Of a stretch of DNA of 6,109 bases, positions 5,870 through 6,109 are shown piece after piece. The notes below the pieces were generated by a model. It did no database searches. It was not told the DNA's origin and saw only the letters and a program-made list of their open reading frames with translations. Origin of the DNA: JAVBSX01 sp964576215 (GTDB lineage: Bacteria > Planctomycetota > Planctomycetia > Pirellulales > Thermoguttaceae). Location: positions 1 to 6,109 of the forward strand of contig CAZNVM010000458.1 in the NCBI GenBank assembly GCA_964576215.1. The letters run 5' to 3'. Numbering within the stretch: the first letter of the stretch is position 1; the number at the start of each line of letters is the position of its first letter. The position numbers and the translations under genes were made by a program.

Positions 5870-5896
5870 GGGAAATGGGGATGGGGAATAGAAAGT
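5870..5896 (+). repeat. Degenerate 7-bp repeat array in the leader of the uronate-isomerase-like gene
   Basis: On the plus strand the units read GGGAAAT, GGGGAT (six bases), GGGGAAT and AGAAAGT. In the sense direction of the downstream minus-strand gene this is a C/T-rich leader ending eight bases before its ATG, much like the leader of rsmH. The unit is related to the perfect heptads at 2309-2357. Confidence 0.6.
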
Positions 5897-5917
5897 GGGG
5901 GCTCCCTTCTCGCAGTC

Positions 5918-5946
5918 ATTTTAACACAATGCCGGGAGTCGTACAA
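5918..5946 (-). promoter_or_regulatory. Candidate extended -10 promoter for the minus-strand pair
   Basis: Read on the minus strand, TTGTAC (5946-5941) is followed by a 17-bp spacer and TAAAAT (5923-5918), a five-of-six match to the -10 consensus. TGT immediately precedes the -10 box, giving the extended TGn element that can compensate for the weak -35 (three of six). Transcription would start near 5911, leaving a leader of about 50 nt that contains the heptad array. Confidence 0.5.
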
Positions 5947-5963
5947 TCACGCCGTACTTGCCC

Positions 5964-6047
5964 CCCAGGAGGATTGCAAAGTCCCTGGGAACGCAGGCTT
6001 CCAGCCTGCGCGAAGGTTGCGGAATGGAGTCTCCGCTCTGCGCAGGT
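5964..6047 (-). repeat. Dispersed hairpin repeat, right copy of the inverted pair
   Basis: This is the reverse complement of 142-225, with 72 bp perfect (5964-6035) and three mismatches in the remaining 12. The core hairpin arms are CGCAGGCT and AGCCTGCG in the same arrangement. Beyond 6047 the two copies diverge: this one has the small hairpin GTAGG/CCTAC (6046-6050/6054-6058), where the left copy has TGGGA/TCCCA at the equivalent place. The element thus seems modular, with an exchangeable minor hairpin. Confidence 0.85.
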
Positions 6048-6068
6048 AGGATGCCTACGAACTCACTG

Positions 6069-6094
6069 GCAGGCTGGAAGCCTGCGTTCCCAGG
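6069..6094 (+). repeat. Third partial hairpin-repeat unit, facing the right copy
   Basis: These 26 bases are the exact reverse complement of 5984-6009, so 5984-6094 is a 111-bp element with 26-bp terminal inverted repeats and a 59-bp centre. Its own hairpin arms are 6069-6075 and 6079-6085 around GGA. After CCCAGG it continues with eight extra bases (AAAAAAGC) and then GACTTTG, the heptamer that directly follows CCCAGG in the left copy. This suggests the shared sequence continues beyond the window. A MITE-like or BIME-like origin is inferred. Confidence 0.75.
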
Positions 6095-6109
6095 AAAAAA
6101 GCGACTTTG

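Noticed and set aside
142..6094. Composite transposon or integrative element
   Set aside because: Inverted flanking repeats exist, but there is no transposase, integrase or clear target-site duplication, and the genes include the housekeeping gene rsmH.

Overview
The window looks like chromosome from a planctomycete, most likely of the Pirellulales/Thermoguttaceae kind. This is inferred from three things: the gene mix (RsmH outside any division/cell-wall cluster, a secreted Asp-box sialidase-like protein, and a uronate-isomerase-family protein of a divergent type); mostly absent Shine-Dalgarno sequences alongside sigma70-type promoters; and dispersed intergenic hairpin repeats with the core GCAGGCT-GGA-AGCCTGC. 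No sequence search was run, so the taxonomy is tentative. Nothing identifies the window as phage, plasmid or a defence island.

Layout. Positions 1-317 hold no credible gene. They contain one copy of the dispersed hairpin repeat (142-225), a -10 promoter box (287-292) and a short pyrimidine heptad array just before rsmH. rsmH (318-1247, +) encodes the 16S rRNA m4C1402 methyltransferase. Positions 1248-1562 contain a large inverted pair of 7-bp repeat arrays and a good sigma70-like promoter. This promoter drives a coiled-coil protein of unknown function (1563-2309, +) with an acidic tail carrying three D-x-F-[ED]-L motifs. A further purine heptad array (2309-2362) separates it from a NagA-type N-acetylglucosamine-6-phosphate deacetylase (2348-3319, +). 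The array supplies both the ribosome binding site and the likely start codon of that gene. The deacetylase keeps its TIM-barrel active site but lacks the small beta-sandwich domain.

The right half is a two-gene minus-strand unit. A uronate-isomerase-family protein (4509-5861) comes first, followed 23 bases later by a secreted Asp-box (BNR) sialidase-like protein (3316-4485). The last four bases of that gene overlap the end of the deacetylase gene, stop codon against stop codon. A candidate extended -10 promoter lies at 5918-5946. Beyond it (5964-6094) is a second copy of the left hairpin repeat, inverted, with a third partial unit facing it.

How the genes may work together. The sialidase-like, deacetylase and uronate-isomerase-like proteins all fit use of complex glycans: an exported glycan-active or glycan-binding protein, amino-sugar catabolism, and uronate or related sugar-acid metabolism. 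This is inference from neighbourhood only, and the deacetylase lies on the opposite strand. The most unusual signals are (i) 7-bp tandem arrays in the 5' leaders of three of the five genes, (ii) an 84-bp inverted repeat pair (72 bp perfect) flanking the whole gene block, (iii) a barrel-only NagA and (iv) a uronate-isomerase homologue with substituted active-site motifs. No complete new multi-gene system could be demonstrated.
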